From contig CM057067.1 in NCBI GenBank assembly GCA_029945375.1, positions 620,001-684,000 of the forward strand: a stretch of 64,000 nt of DNA, in the 5' to 3' direction. Shown piece by piece: positions 20,930 to 31,629 of the stretch. A program made the position numbers and the translations under genes. Under the pieces are notes generated by a model that saw only the letters and a list, made by a program, of their open reading frames with translations, ran no database searches and was not told the DNA's origin. The DNA is from Agaricus subrufescens (lineage: Eukaryota; Basidiomycota; Agaricomycetes; Agaricales; Agaricaceae). Position 1 is the first letter of the stretch, and each line of letters starts with the position of its first letter.

Positions 20930-21880
20930 CTTTCAACCAGTATCACATACACTGTAACTCTCTACCTTTTAATCCTTCACATCAACCTTTTCCTGTTCAA
21001 AACAATTCATATCCACCTTTTCCTGTTCAAAATTTCTTTCTACCATATAATAATTCCCCTTATCCTTATCCTCCTTATGTTCTGCACTCATATTATTTGC
21101 CACCTTATCCATATTCATATCCAGTTGCATCCCTTCTACCTCCTGGAGTGCCACCTTATGCACAGCAGCCATAGCTGCTTCCAGCCAGTGCCACCTCCTG
21201 TAGTCCCTGTGGTACCTGTTCTGGTTGTTGCTACTGTTTTATCTTCTTCACCTTCTTCTCTTCCTGTTTCTTCTCATATTCTTAATCCCATTTGTAATAT
21301 TCCTTCTCTTGTGCACACTGATTCTCTGGAGGGTTCTGCAAACTTTGATGTTTGGGATGATGGCATTCAGATAATTCTCAATAGCCTGGGATACCTTGAT
21401 CTCATCTACTGTATGACCCTGCATACAACCCCCCCCCCCATCATATCTATCATATGTCAACATGTCCCATATTGTCTAATCTGCCAACTTGGGATGGGAT
21501 AGAAGCTGCTTGTGCTTGGAACTCTGCTGATGCTATTGTTCACCACATTATCCTCAGCAAAATCACAAAGGGGCTTGTGGAGGTGTTTGATCTTGGCAAA
21601 GCAAGATTGGCTCCAACACCCTTGCTGTAATTGATGCCATCTTTGACAGTAAAACATCAGATGAGGTTCAAGAGGAGATCCAGATGTATTTGCCAGGTCC
21701 TCACTTCATCTGGAAGAAACCAGATGTTGATGAAATACCTCAAGTTAACTACTCAGTATGATGTGTATGAGCAACTACTGTGCACTATGCACTATACCAC
21801 ACCTTCTCAATTGTTTTATGCATGTAAACTACAGACCCCTTCTGCAGACTCCTATGTTTTCAATTATCATTTCAGTTAAC
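20930..21880 (+). pseudogene. Decayed Copia-like gag fragment
   Basis: A Pro/Tyr-rich segment (PYPYPPYVLHSYY) in one frame is followed in another by SLEGSANFDVWDDGIQIILNSLGY, which has the shape of the N-terminal part of Copia-type Gag (a substrate-like segment, then W-x2-x-I-x2-I). Several frame changes and stops occur. I recognise only the general pattern; the family call is tentative. Confidence 0.3.
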
Positions 21881-21924
21881 CCTCTAACCTACCATTTATA
21901 CTTATTATCTCCATATATGAATGT

Positions 21925-22060
21925 TGAGTATATAAGACTAAATATGTAGTCTTTTAATCTACAGTTCAGTTTCACTCTTCTCCTTTGCTTTACTAGCTCT
22001 ACCAAGCTCTACTCTGGCTCTATCAAGAACTTCTTGCTGCTCAAGACTATAACAATGTAA
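21925..22060 (+). repeat. LTR-like promoter/leader relic
   Basis: GTATATAAG is followed 25-30 bp later by CTACAGTTCAGTTTCACT (21,959-21,976), the same arrangement as at 902-939. The segment ends near TATAACA, which would fit the end of an LTR. No partner LTR was identified. Confidence 0.35.
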
Positions 22061-22933
22061 GTCTATACAATCTCCATGCTGCTGGTAGCAGTAGTCTTCA
22101 CAACACCAGATGCTTTTGTAAGTCATTTGTTCATTTGCATGAGGGTCTTTTGACATGGCTTATTTGAAGGCTGGTCAACAGCAGGCATGGCTCTCATTTC
22201 TCTTCCTCAAGGCATTTGTATACCACTCTCAATATATGTTGAAGATGGAGGGTGAACCAGAGGGTTATCCCTTCAATGTGATGGCTCTAACAGCAGCAGC
22301 AGTGAGTTTTCTCTATACTTACTCTGTTCAAAGATTAAATTCAAGATTAGATTCAACATGGTCTGAAAGCTTGGAAGGATGGGGTTCAAGAATGTGCTGG
22401 AGAGTTCAACCAGCAAAATTGGGGGGTTATAACTTGTCAATATGCTCATTTGGCTTTGCAGCTAGCTGGAAGTAAATCAGATGAAATTATCTCTGCAGCA
22501 ATGGACCTGATATCAGCAAACAAGGCAAATAAGGAGGATGAACCTGATTCAGAACTTCTACTTATGGGTGGAAGGGCATCTGTGGTCAACTAGCACAGGA
22601 ATGATGTATAATGCAACTAAGATTACATGTCTTGTACTACATGGCTGGCTCCAGTGTTATATATCTGTTAGTTGCAAGCCATATTAATAAGGAAAGTGGA
22701 GGAGATGTGGAGGAGATGTGAGTGCTAGTGCTTGTGCCAGTGCAGGAGTTGTGATCAGGGGTGTGAATGCTGGTACAATCACCTTATGGGGTGCTGCACA
22801 AAGTTACAATGTGCTGGGTCATCAATACCTTGGTGACAGCACATCGAGTTATGATGCTGTGATTGTAGTGATTGCTGTGGCTGCACACTAATCACTTGAT
22901 TGATTTTTTGCTGATCAGTGCATTTCTCAACAA
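22061..22933. other. Decayed repeat sequence, no gene
   Basis: Short broken frames in all directions, for example a 106-codon plus-strand frame at 22,155 with no recognisable domain. The purine-rich stretch near 22,680-22,720 repeats GTGGAGGAGATGTG. I see no gene. Confidence 0.4.
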
Positions 22934-23005
22934 GACTTTCTTGAATTAATAGCACATTCCTGTCAATTGCTTTGCCTTGAAAGACTCTCATGTATCATGA
23001 CATTA
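22934..23005 (-). repeat. 72-bp repeat, right copy (CpG-decayed)
   Basis: Matches 5034-5105 at 66 of 72 positions. All six differences are transitions toward T or A in this copy, and four fall at sites that are CpG in the left copy (CG to CA or TG). On the minus strand it lies in a frame (22,991-22,779) starting MRVFQGKAIDRNVL that runs on into unrelated sequence. It is a fragment of an unidentified repeat or gene. Confidence 0.75.
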
Positions 23006-23219
23006 CTACCAGCCCCCTGGTATTAGCCATGTTATTCAAACATATCATCACAGAATGAATTGGGCAGGAATGTGCAGGAGAGGGCCTTGGCTGCCCCTGT
23101 GACAAACCATCATTTTTCTTCTAATCATAAGGTAACAAACAAACCAAATAGAGCATTTCAGAAACCATGCGCACGTGTTACATATATATATACTTATAAA
23201 CATGATACATACAGATAAA

Positions 23220-24785
23220 TTACACATTCTGCTTCAAGATCCACGCAGAATGACGGCTCCAAGAATGAAGGTCCATCTGAATCAGCTCGACTAGTTCCTC
23301 CAACTGAAACTCTAGCTGGGGCTTGTTCTGCAAAGCCGACACAATATATGTTCTACAAGAACAATGTTCAGCAACGATCAACACGGACCAATTGCAAGAC
23401 TTACATCACGGTGCCTGGCTTCAAAGCCATATCGTCCTCTGTCATCGGAACTGAGCCATAATAGCCTTTACCCTTCAGACTCAATTTCCGGCACATATCT
23501 TCGAGGCTTAGCTTCTTTAAGTACCAATAATTGTAAGCTCGAAGATGTTGTGCTTTTATTTTCTCATCAGATGGCGCTGGATCTGCGGTGGTATTTTCTA
23601 ATGGCCAAGTGACATTACTCGCGAATCGGCTCCGAACATCGCCATCAAGTGAGCAGGAATGTATCCGTGCAAGGTTTAAAAGTTCATTGTAGACCATAAG
23701 AGATGAATGGGCATCATTAGCGGCATCTAATAAACACACACACAGACACGTTCAGTCAAGTTGCTCGACACAGAGAAAGGAGGGATGACTTGCATTCTTG
23801 TTGTTTCTTACTCAAAGGTTTCTCCCAATCACTCGTCCGTTCGTCACCTTTTTCCAAAGTTCGTTGACAATAATGTCCGACGAGCTTGAAAGATTTTGAG
23901 CTAATGACGTATCTTTACGATAGCGTGCGTGCCCACCTTGGCAAGACTGACGATCTTGCGCTTGGCAATAGGTGCAGGATCGACAACCAAAGCGACAGCC
24001 CCGAGCTCTACGAGATTCTTCGCGAGGATTCCATAATCTCTAAATAGTTTCTTTCCATCATCTAGAATCTTCGTATGAGCGTGCTTCGGAAACGAAACAA
24101 TATATATATATCCCTACTGAGGATATTCACGCCAACTTTGGCGACATTAGGATTTTCAACGAGCGCCTGTAGGAAAAATTCCAGCCTTTGGTGATAGAAC
24201 ACAACGCCAGTTCATACCTGAAGGCGGGCCGGGAACCCTATCACAAATTCAGCGTCAAGAACTTTTGTTTTGTAGACTCCTTACTCCGCATATTATTTAT
24301 CTGAATTAAAAGAACAAGGCCCGAGTTGTCCGCGATTTGTACCAGAGAGGCTTTATGTTCTCGTTGTCCAGCGGTCCGAAGAAACTTTACCGTCCACTCT
24401 AGGTCCATAGCGACCGCCCTAGCGATCATCAAGTAGACGGTTTTGAATTAGGGCGAGGGGCGTACCCAGGCTTGAGACCGTCAATCAATTCGTTTGCTTC
24501 CTCCTCGTTTGTGGTATAAACTATGCAGGTCTTTGGGTATTCTTTGTACGAGTACGACTTGAGCGTAGGCAGCGTAATTGTTGTCGCCTGGCGCTGCGCC
24601 GTCGGAGCCGCCAGAGTTTGTACTCTAGGCGGTCTCGGCTGGGTATCATTGAAACGTGACCTGGTACGCCTAGGAGGCGGCGCGGTATCTACTTGGCCGA
24701 GGTCGAGCGCGTCGAGGGACGCGATGAGACTGGAACCATTGAAACGGCGAGAAATCATTCTGAGATGGGATAGAGAGGAAGACAT
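23220..24785 (-). CDS. WRN-like 3'-5' exonuclease (DEDDy family)
   Basis: Probable 3'-5' exonuclease of the DnaQ/WRN-exonuclease group, which trims DNA in repair or RNA ends; there is no helicase domain. The ATG at 24,785-24,783 opens a Ser/Arg-rich N-terminus (MSSSLSHLRMISRRF) that could be a mitochondrial presequence. Motif Exo I is AMDLEWTV (Asp, Glu), Exo II lies around KKLFRDYGIL, and Exo III is YAANDAHSSLMVY (Tyr and Asp of the DEDDy signature). About seven introns; I place the last at 23,400 (donor GTAAGT) because continuing past it gives a clean C-terminus (LEFQLEELVELIQMD) ending at 23,220. One junction near 24,080 is uncertain. The gene starts only 34 bp after the zuotin stop on the same strand. 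A mitochondrial or nuclear site cannot be decided from sequence. Confidence 0.8.
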
Positions 24786-24819
24786 CGACGCGACTCTACA
24801 GGCGATCACATGACAGTAT

Positions 24820-26384
24820 CTAGTTCTCAGCCTCGGCAGCCCGGGCAGCTCTCCTCGCCTTTTTCGCGGCATTCGCAGCGGCCGCCTTGGCCTTTTTCGC
24901 CTCTGCACGCGCAGCCTGGAACACAGCCATTCAGCATGCGAGCCGCAAGATGTCGCTGCACAAACCTTTTCTTCCTCCTCCTTTTTGCGGGCCTCTTCTT
25001 CCAGCCTCTTCTTCTCCTCCGCCTCCTCCTGCTTGGTCTTTTTCGCGGGGGCCCCTGGAGCAGTACCGCGTTTCTTTGCCTCTCGCGCCGCCTTTTCCTC
25101 CTGCTTGATGCGCTTGATACGGGGGTCAAGACCCAAAGTGAGATCTACAAGGCCGCGCAGCTTGGCCGTGTCCTCCTTTTTTCTACGCGCGCGCTCCGAC
25201 TTGTTTTTCTTTTCCGTGTACCGTTTATCGTCGCGGCTGAACAGAGCAGTCAAAAAAAGGATAAAGAGGTGGCATGTGTAGCGGCTCACTTGTCGCTACC
25301 CTCGTTGATCTCCTTGTCCCACCACTCAAAGCTCCTCCAGCTATCAAAGTTGTACCAAAAGTCGTAGAAGCCTTCGACCTCTTGTTTCGTCGCATCTATG
25401 GCACCGAGACCGGGCACCGGCTGTACACGCGAAAATCTCGAATACTGGTCAAAGATGGGGCCAAACGTCGCGATAAAGTTGATATCTTTTTTGTTCTGCC
25501 ATCCATCAAGCACAGAACTCCGGGTGAGGATGACCACGACACACCTTGACAGAAGACGACGGGAGATCCTCCTCCCATTCGATGAATGTAGGATCGACCG
25601 AATCGAACTGGCGGCGTTTTTCAGGGTGGCTCAAGACCTCGTGCGCTTTCTGAATACACTTGAAGAATGCGTCATCGTTGGTGTTGGTACCGGAAAATTG
25701 CAGAGAGTTGGTGGGGGGTGTCGCCGAAGAAACCTTTTTGTCGGGGTGGTGTTTGAGCACCTTTTTGCGATCTACGATACTTGTTTAATGGTCGCAAGGA
25801 CGCCATCAAAAAAAGAAATTATTACGCGCGATCTTGATCTGGTCCTGAGTTGCCCGCCAGCGGAGATGCGAAAGGCCAAGGACGGCATAGTAGTCGTGTT
25901 TCTAGACTCTTCGTGTGAGAACATGACCTCAGCCCTGGGGGGAAAGCGCACCTTCCACTCCTTGGGATCGAGATCGAGCAGATCCACAGCCTCGGGCTCA
26001 TCGCCGACCCCCAGGTCGTCTTCCCCGTTGGCGCCATCGGCCGCGAGGGCCTGCTTTTGCAAGAGCTCGTCCTGGAGGTGCCTGTCCAGGGCGTCGAAAT
26101 CGTGGGCATGTTTGAGGGAGAGCTTGAGATGGTTGAGATAAGCAGGGCCGACGGGGAGGAGGGTCCTGTGGCCCGCCGCTGGAAAAAAAATCAGGAAAAA
26201 GGGCGGGGTCTACGGCAGGAGACGCACGGGCCAGGCGGGACGTCGAGGGCTGCGGGGGGGAGTAGTCGTGGGGGACGGCGGGGGCGACGAGGGCCATGGG
26301 ACAGTGGACGTGTGACAGCGTGACGGGGCCTGTTTCGTTGATTGCGAGGGCGTGGGAACGCATGCCTGCGATCACGCTCTCCAT
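24820..26384 (-). CDS. ZUO1: Zuotin, J-domain subunit of the ribosome-associated complex
   Basis: J-domain co-chaperone that, with an atypical Hsp70 (Ssz1), docks at the ribosome exit tunnel and stimulates the Ssb-type Hsp70 on nascent chains. Seven exons, about 420 residues. The N-terminal part includes AGHRTLLPVGPAYLNH and LLDLDPKEWK. The J domain has HDYYAVLGLSHLRWRAT and the HPD motif in KHHPDKK, with a Ser/Thr-rich insertion after it. The zuotin homology domain has GFYDFWYNFDSWRSFEWWD. A long Lys/Glu charged region (EEEARKKEEEEK) follows, the ribosome-binding part in the family. The protein ends soon after an Ala/Lys-rich stretch, and I do not see the C-terminal four-helix bundle of the yeast protein. 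First intron donor is GTGCGT. The start (26,384-26,382) is 47 bp from the divergent DSN1 start. Confidence 0.88.
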
Positions 26385-26431
26385 GCTCAACCACCCGCGG
26401 AAAGAGGTGCGCAGATCGTCGCCGGCTCTGA
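26385..26431. promoter_or_regulatory. Very short divergent promoter region, zuotin / DSN1
   Basis: Only 47 bp separate the two proposed start codons. Either the true starts lie further downstream in one gene or the 5' UTRs overlap and both promoters lie partly in transcribed sequence. No TATA box seen. Confidence 0.4.
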
Positions 26432-28054
26432 ATGTTGCTGACCTGTGTTTTCCAGAAATCGGCGCCGAACAAGCGCAAACGTATGTCGTCTTTTGTTATT
26501 CTCCGCACAGCCCGCCTCACGCCGCCCAGTGCTCCATGGCGAGGAGACGGCGACCGGGCTCTTCATCGTCCGCGTCCCCCCCGCCCGCGCCTCCTCCTCC
26601 CAGCCCGCCGCCCCGCCCCCGCGCAAGAAGCGCCGCTCCTCCTCCCAGCCCCCCGATCGCATCCCCACCGTCATGGACCAGAACATGGACCCCGCCTTCC
26701 AGTTTGCCCGCCCCGAGTCCTCCAAGGGCCAGAAACAGCTCGACACATCCGTCCCCATCGCCCAGGACGAGACACCGCAGATCCAGCGCAACAAACGCCT
26801 GAGAGAGGGCTCCATGGCCGCCATTGCAAGCGAGGAGGAGCCCGACGAGCGGGTCGGCAGGGACAAGGAACGAACCTCCAGCCGCCATCGCAGGAAGAGC
26901 TCGCTGTCCAGAGGGAAACGCATAAGCAGCGCCTTTGATGCAGGGATCATCTGTAGGTTCCCCAGCAGTCCCTGTGACGCGTGCTGACCCTCCCCGTCGC
27001 TGCAGCCTCACCTCCCAATTCCGTGCCAGAAGCCACCTTTTTCAAGCACATCGACTGCGACCTGCCAGAGACCGAGCGCGTCCGCCAGCTCTTGATCTGG
27101 TGTGCCATCCGCTCCTCTGGCAGCAACTCGTACTCCAGGCCCTCAACGCCCGTGAAACCCAAACCCATTCCCGGCCTAACCGACCGTGGGGCTGAAGTGT
27201 CCCGGCGAATCAAAGACGACTTTATTCGGAGGCTGGTCGAACGAAAGGCTTCTCTGGATCTATACGGCGGCCCTGCAAAGGCCGAAGGATCCAAGCTGAA
27301 GGAGAACCAGCAAAACACGAGAAACAAAGATCTCGATGTCAAATACAGCCAGGACATCCGACAGTGGGTCGCGATTCATCTGTTACTTTGACATAAATAA
27401 CAGCCACACAGAATGGAAGAGGAGGAAGACCTGCGGAAAAAGGCGGTATACGCCTTTGAAGAATATATCAAGAGACAAAACGCGCTGGAGCAGGCCAGCT
27501 CTGCGTACCTATCGGAGAAAGCGAGCGGGAAGCGGCGCCAGATCGAAAGCGACGAGGACCTGTTGCCGGACCCCCACGACCTGCCACCCGACATGCGAAA
27601 GTCACTCGACCTCTTGCGTTCCCGCAACTCGACCCAGCTGCTGCCGGCAATCAACGCACTGATGCCAGACGTGGAATACAAACTGGACCGGCTAGGGTCC
27701 CTTGTCAATGCAGCACGTACGACGATGCGGGTAGCCGAGGACATGTTGAACGAGAGATTCAGACTGCTGCGCACAAACATGGAGAAACGTCGCGGAGGCG
27801 AAAGCGACGAGGGGGACGTGGTGCAGAACTATGTCGAAAAGGAAAAGCCACCAGGGGGAGGGCTGCGGGACCTGTTGCGGTCGCTGTCGCGGATCGACTC
27901 GACCCGGCACCCGTCCAAGATCGGTGAGTCCGCGCGACGAGCAGCGCGGGAGGTCCAGCGCATCGGCGACGGTGGGCGACGGCTGACGGCTGTGTATGCG
28001 AATGGAGGGACGCCGAGAAAGGCGCCGGGAACACCTAGGCGGGAACGGACATAA
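26432..28054 (+). CDS. DSN1: Kinetochore protein Dsn1/Mis13 (MIND complex)
   Basis: Subunit of the Mis12/MIND complex that bridges the inner kinetochore (CENP-C side) to Ndc80. Basic Ser-rich N-terminus with RHRRKSSLSRGKRISSAFDAG, the conserved segment before the Mis13 domain; the RKSS/RGKR part resembles the Aurora B-regulated region of the family. Next comes the core motif SVPEATFFKHIDCDLPET followed by RVRQLLIWCAIR. The C-terminal half is helical with FEEYIKRQNALEQ. Three introns: the first after NKRK with acceptor at GCCGCCCAG, the second at about 26,953-27,003, the third at 27,364-27,412, which joins DIRQ to MEEEEDL. The last exon is open from 27,413 to the stop at 28,054. The Met at 26,432 is the best start I can find, but the short first exon is uncertain. 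Confidence 0.85.
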
Positions 28055-28312
28055 ATTGTATTTATTGTTTGTAGTTTACGGGCAGTGCCGTCCAATACAT
28101 CTCTCGACCCGCCATGGGTGCCCAGCACAGTTCCCAGTCCCGCTCCGCCAGGCACAAGGGCGCACCGCGCTCGGCGGCCCCCACCACCGACAGCGCGCGC
28201 GAGAGCAAGAAGAGCTCGGCGGAGGCGCCAGCGAGCACGCCGGCGGCGACGGTGAGGAGTGCACCACGACTCTCTGTTATGGCTTGTTGATCATCCTCCA
28301 CAGTCGACCACC

Positions 28313-29878
28313 ATGCCCGTCCCAACCTGCTCAGTAATTCTCCCCTCCTCCCCGCCGCCCCCGTCGCTGACGCCCCCCAGTACCGCACAGGCCGGACCAT
28401 CGGCAGCGGCACCTATGCCATCGTCAAGGAGGCCATCCACGTCCAGACCGGCAAATACTACGCCTGCAAGGTCATCAACAAAAAGCTCATGGAGGGCAGA
28501 GAGTACCTCGTCCGCAACGAGATCACCGTCCTCAAACGTGTCTCCAGCAACCACCCCAACATCGTAACCCTCCACGACTATTTCGAGGTATCTCCCACAT
28601 CTGCCAGCCCCATCCACCCCAGCTCACACCACCACCCGCCAGACCGCCCACAATCTCTACCTCTGCTTCGATCTCTGCACCGGAGGCGAGCTCTTTGACC
28701 GCATATGCGCCAAGGGCAGCTACTATGAGGCGTGAGCACCGCCAACAGATCAACCCTCGATTCCCTGATCTGACCCTGTCCCAGTGAAGCCGCTGATCTC
28801 GTCCGCACCATCCTCAAGACCGTCAAGTACATCCACGACTGTGGCATCGTCCATCGCGGTGCGCATCCCCCCATATCTTCTCTCTTGAATGACAGCTACA
28901 TCTCTCCCAGATCTCAAACCTGAAAACCTACTCTTCAGAACCGTTGCTGAGGACGCCGATATCATGATAGCCGACTTTGGTCTCAGTCGAGTGATGGAGG
29001 AAGAGACTCTGACCAAGCTCACTGAAGTCTGTGGCACTCCCGGGGTGAGTTTCATGCTTCCCAAACCTCCCAAAAAAAAACTCATGTCAATCAATAGTAC
29101 ATGGCACCCGAGATCTTCAAGCGAGGTAATCCCTGTCTCACATCTTGAATGTCGCCACCCCAACTTTTTTTTTCTTTACTAGTTGGCCATGGGAAGCCTG
29201 TAGACGTGTGGGCGATGGGCGTCATCACCTACTTCCTGCTCGCCGGCTACACTCCCTTTGACAAAGACACCCCACAAGAAGAAATGGAAGCCATCGTCTC
29301 TGGCAACTACAAGTTTGAGCCCGTCGAATACTGGCAAAACGTCTCTGACACCGCCAAAGACTTTGTCCGTACCTGTCTAACTGTCGATCCCGACGAGCGA
29401 CCAACAGCCGCCCAAGCCCTCCACCACAAGGTCTATTTTTATCTTCATTTTTAGCCCTTCTTGCCCTAGTTCTAATGATAAAACCGATTCATCTAGTGGC
29501 TCTCTGATGACAAGCCCCACTTTGTTGCTCGCGAAGATGGTACCCCTGCCGATCTGTTACCTCACGTCAAGAGAGCGTTTAATGCTAAGCAAGCTTGGCG
29601 TAAAGCTGCTTTTAGTATCACCGCTGTCAAGAGAATGGCTACTCTTGCCAGTCATTCTGGTGAATACCAAGACTTGCGTGCTGAGGTTAACAAATTCAAG
29701 GAAGAATCGGAGAAGGTTTTTGACTCTTGTTTTTCTGCTCGACTGATCGTTGACATATTCTTTGTAGGAGGTTATGGAAGACGCGTCGATCACCCATCAG
29801 CACACTTCACAGAGCCCTACCAGCCCTACTGACCTCAATCGTCGAATGGCACAGACTAAGATTGGGGATAGTATCTAG
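28313..29878 (+). CDS. Calcium/calmodulin-dependent protein kinase (CaMKI-like)
   Basis: Cytosolic Ser/Thr kinase of the fungal CMK group. ATG at 28,313; the first exon encodes only MPVPTCS, then the glycine loop GRTIGSGTYAIVKEA, the lysine in YYACKVINK, the catalytic loop IVHRDLKPENLL, IADFGLSRVMEEE, GTPG-YMAPEIFKR across an intron, and VDVWAMGVITYFLLAGY. After the kinase domain, HVKRAFNAKQAWRKAAF is a basic amphipathic stretch of the kind that forms the autoinhibitory/calmodulin-binding segment. Eight introns, all GT-AG. The stop TAG is at 29,876-29,878 after a Ser/Thr-rich tail (TSQSPTSPTDLNRR). All catalytic residues are present. The flanking 258 bp on the left hold no gene; a minus-strand frame there is probably a GC-rich shadow. 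Confidence 0.9.
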
Positions 29879-30307
29879 TTTGTTGTTGCACATTTGGGCG
29901 TTGCTCGGCCTTTATTATTTTGTTTTTTTTTCTCTTGGTTTCACATCTATAGTAACAATTTGCTTGAGTATCGAACTATATAGCACACAATGCATCTATC
30001 TGCAAATGAGTAGTTTTCGTATTTGACTGATTTTGTAGTGTTTATGAACCAATGATGAATCTTCGGTCGAGACGAGGGCTACGGCTTTGAGAACCAGCGG
30101 TTGACATGGCGCAGAGTCTGACATGGGGCTGGTAACCTGTAGGCGGTTCGGCCTCGGGAATATTCGGCCGACAAGTGCTTTAACACTTAACCTGCACTTG
30201 ACCAAGTTCCGGATCACAGGGTCCACGGATCTTGTGTCCGAAAGCACTTGGGACTTATAAAACAAAACACCCATTTCCAACAACCCGTATCCATACACAA
30301 AAAAACC
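29879..30307. other. Intergenic, promoter of HMGCL
   Basis: Contains the kinase 3' UTR and the HMGCL promoter. A dyad CGGCCTCGGGAATATTCGGCCG lies near 30,149-30,170 and a TATAAA-like box (CTTATAAAAC) near 30,253. No gene seen. Confidence 0.4.
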
Positions 30308-31480
30308 ATGCTTCGTCTTGCCCCGAGGACCTTATTCCCCAGATCACTATCGTCTTCTAGGTCTCTGGCGACGGCGGTATCTTCCAATGTAGTCAACATT
30401 GTCGAAGTGGGGCCTCGAGATGGTCTCCAGAACGAAAAGGGCGGTATCGTGCCTGTAGATGTCAAGGTTGAACTCATAGACCGGCTTGTCAAAGCCGGTG
30501 TTACCAATGTCGAGGCTGGTAGTTTCGTCAGTCCTAAATGGGTTCCTCAGGCAAGATTTTGTTTCTCTCTCTTTTTGCAATCCCTCCTTATTAACCCCTG
30601 TTATTAAAGATGGCTGGTACAGCCGAGGTTCTCGAAAAGAAAACCCACGTCCCAAATGTCCATTACGCCTGTCTCGTACCCAACCAACGTGGTCTCGACG
30701 ATCTCCTAACCCTCCTCTCCAAACACTCCCAAAACAAACAAAACCACCCTCGTCTCACAGACGAAATCTCCATATTCACAGCCGCAACCGACGCCTTCAC
30801 CCGCGCCAATCTCAACTGCACAACCTCCGAATCCCTCGCCCGTCTCGCACCCGTCGCACGTAAAGCCCTCGATAACAATATCCGCGTACGTGGCTACGTG
30901 AGTGTCGCCATTACCTGTCCATATACAGGTAAAGTGGATTATAAACGGGTGAGAGAGGTTGCGAAAGAGTTGGTTGAGATGGGGTGTTATGAGATTAGTC
31001 TTGGTGATACTGTTGGTCAGGGTACACCTTTTGATGTATCCGAAATGATTGCGGAGGTCGTCAAAGATATACCGGTCACTAAACTTGCAGGTCATGTAAG
31101 TCTCTCTTCCCTATATTCTATTGTAACTGAAGCTAACAACCCTTCTTAATTAGTTCCATGATACCTTTGGAACAGCCGTAGCCAACGTCATGGCCGCTTT
31201 GGACTCTGGCATTCGTACTATTGATTCTTCCGTTGGCGGCCTCGGTGGATGCCCTTACTCGCCCGGTGCAACCGGAAATGTTGCAACGGAAGATGTACTT
31301 TATGCTCTCCAAGCTTCTCCGTACACTGTTGCGGGGACAGCGAATGGTACTCTCGATCTGAGCCAGATGGTTGACATTGGTTGGTGGATCAGTGAGAAGC
31401 TGGGCAGAGAGAGCGTTAGCAGGGTTGGGAGGGCCATTCGAGCACGCAAGTCGCGGGAGGAGACCAAAGCCAAGCTATAG
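30308..31480 (+). CDS. HMGCL: Hydroxymethylglutaryl-CoA lyase
   Basis: Mitochondrial enzyme that splits HMG-CoA to acetyl-CoA and acetoacetate, the last step of leucine breakdown. The N-terminus MLRLAPRTLFPRSLSSSRSLA is Arg/Ser-rich without acids, a good matrix-targeting signal. The TIM-barrel domain starts VEVGPRDGLQNEKG, with AGSFVSPKWVPQMAG, the metal-binding AGHFHDTFGTA and the active-site loop GGLGGCPYSPGATGN carrying the catalytic Cys. Two introns: 30,551-30,609 begins with GC (CAG|GCAAGA), and the second is canonical near 31,095-31,153. The C-terminus is Lys/Arg-rich (RARKSREETKAKL), not a clear peroxisomal signal. Its 3' portion is duplicated as a dead fragment at 33,217-33,455. Confidence 0.93.
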
Positions 31481-31629
31481 GATGATAATATACATCATGT
31501 ATATAGTATTCGGATGTGTGCCTATCTATTCGCCGCTACTTACTAACAGATTTACTACAAAACCAGAGACAAAATGATAAACCATAGAATGTCAGTGTAT
31601 ATAATATATAGTAATGAAAGTATACCTAT

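Noticed and set aside
5034..23005. The 72-bp pair as the two LTRs of the nested element
   Set aside because: Similarity stops abruptly after 72 bp on both sides and neither copy has TG...CA ends or lies at the expected distance from the gag start.
28062..28412. Minus-strand frame of 116 codons beside the CaMK start
   Set aside because: It overlaps the first two exons of the kinase on the opposite strand in GC-rich sequence and shows no recognisable domain; it is probably a shadow.
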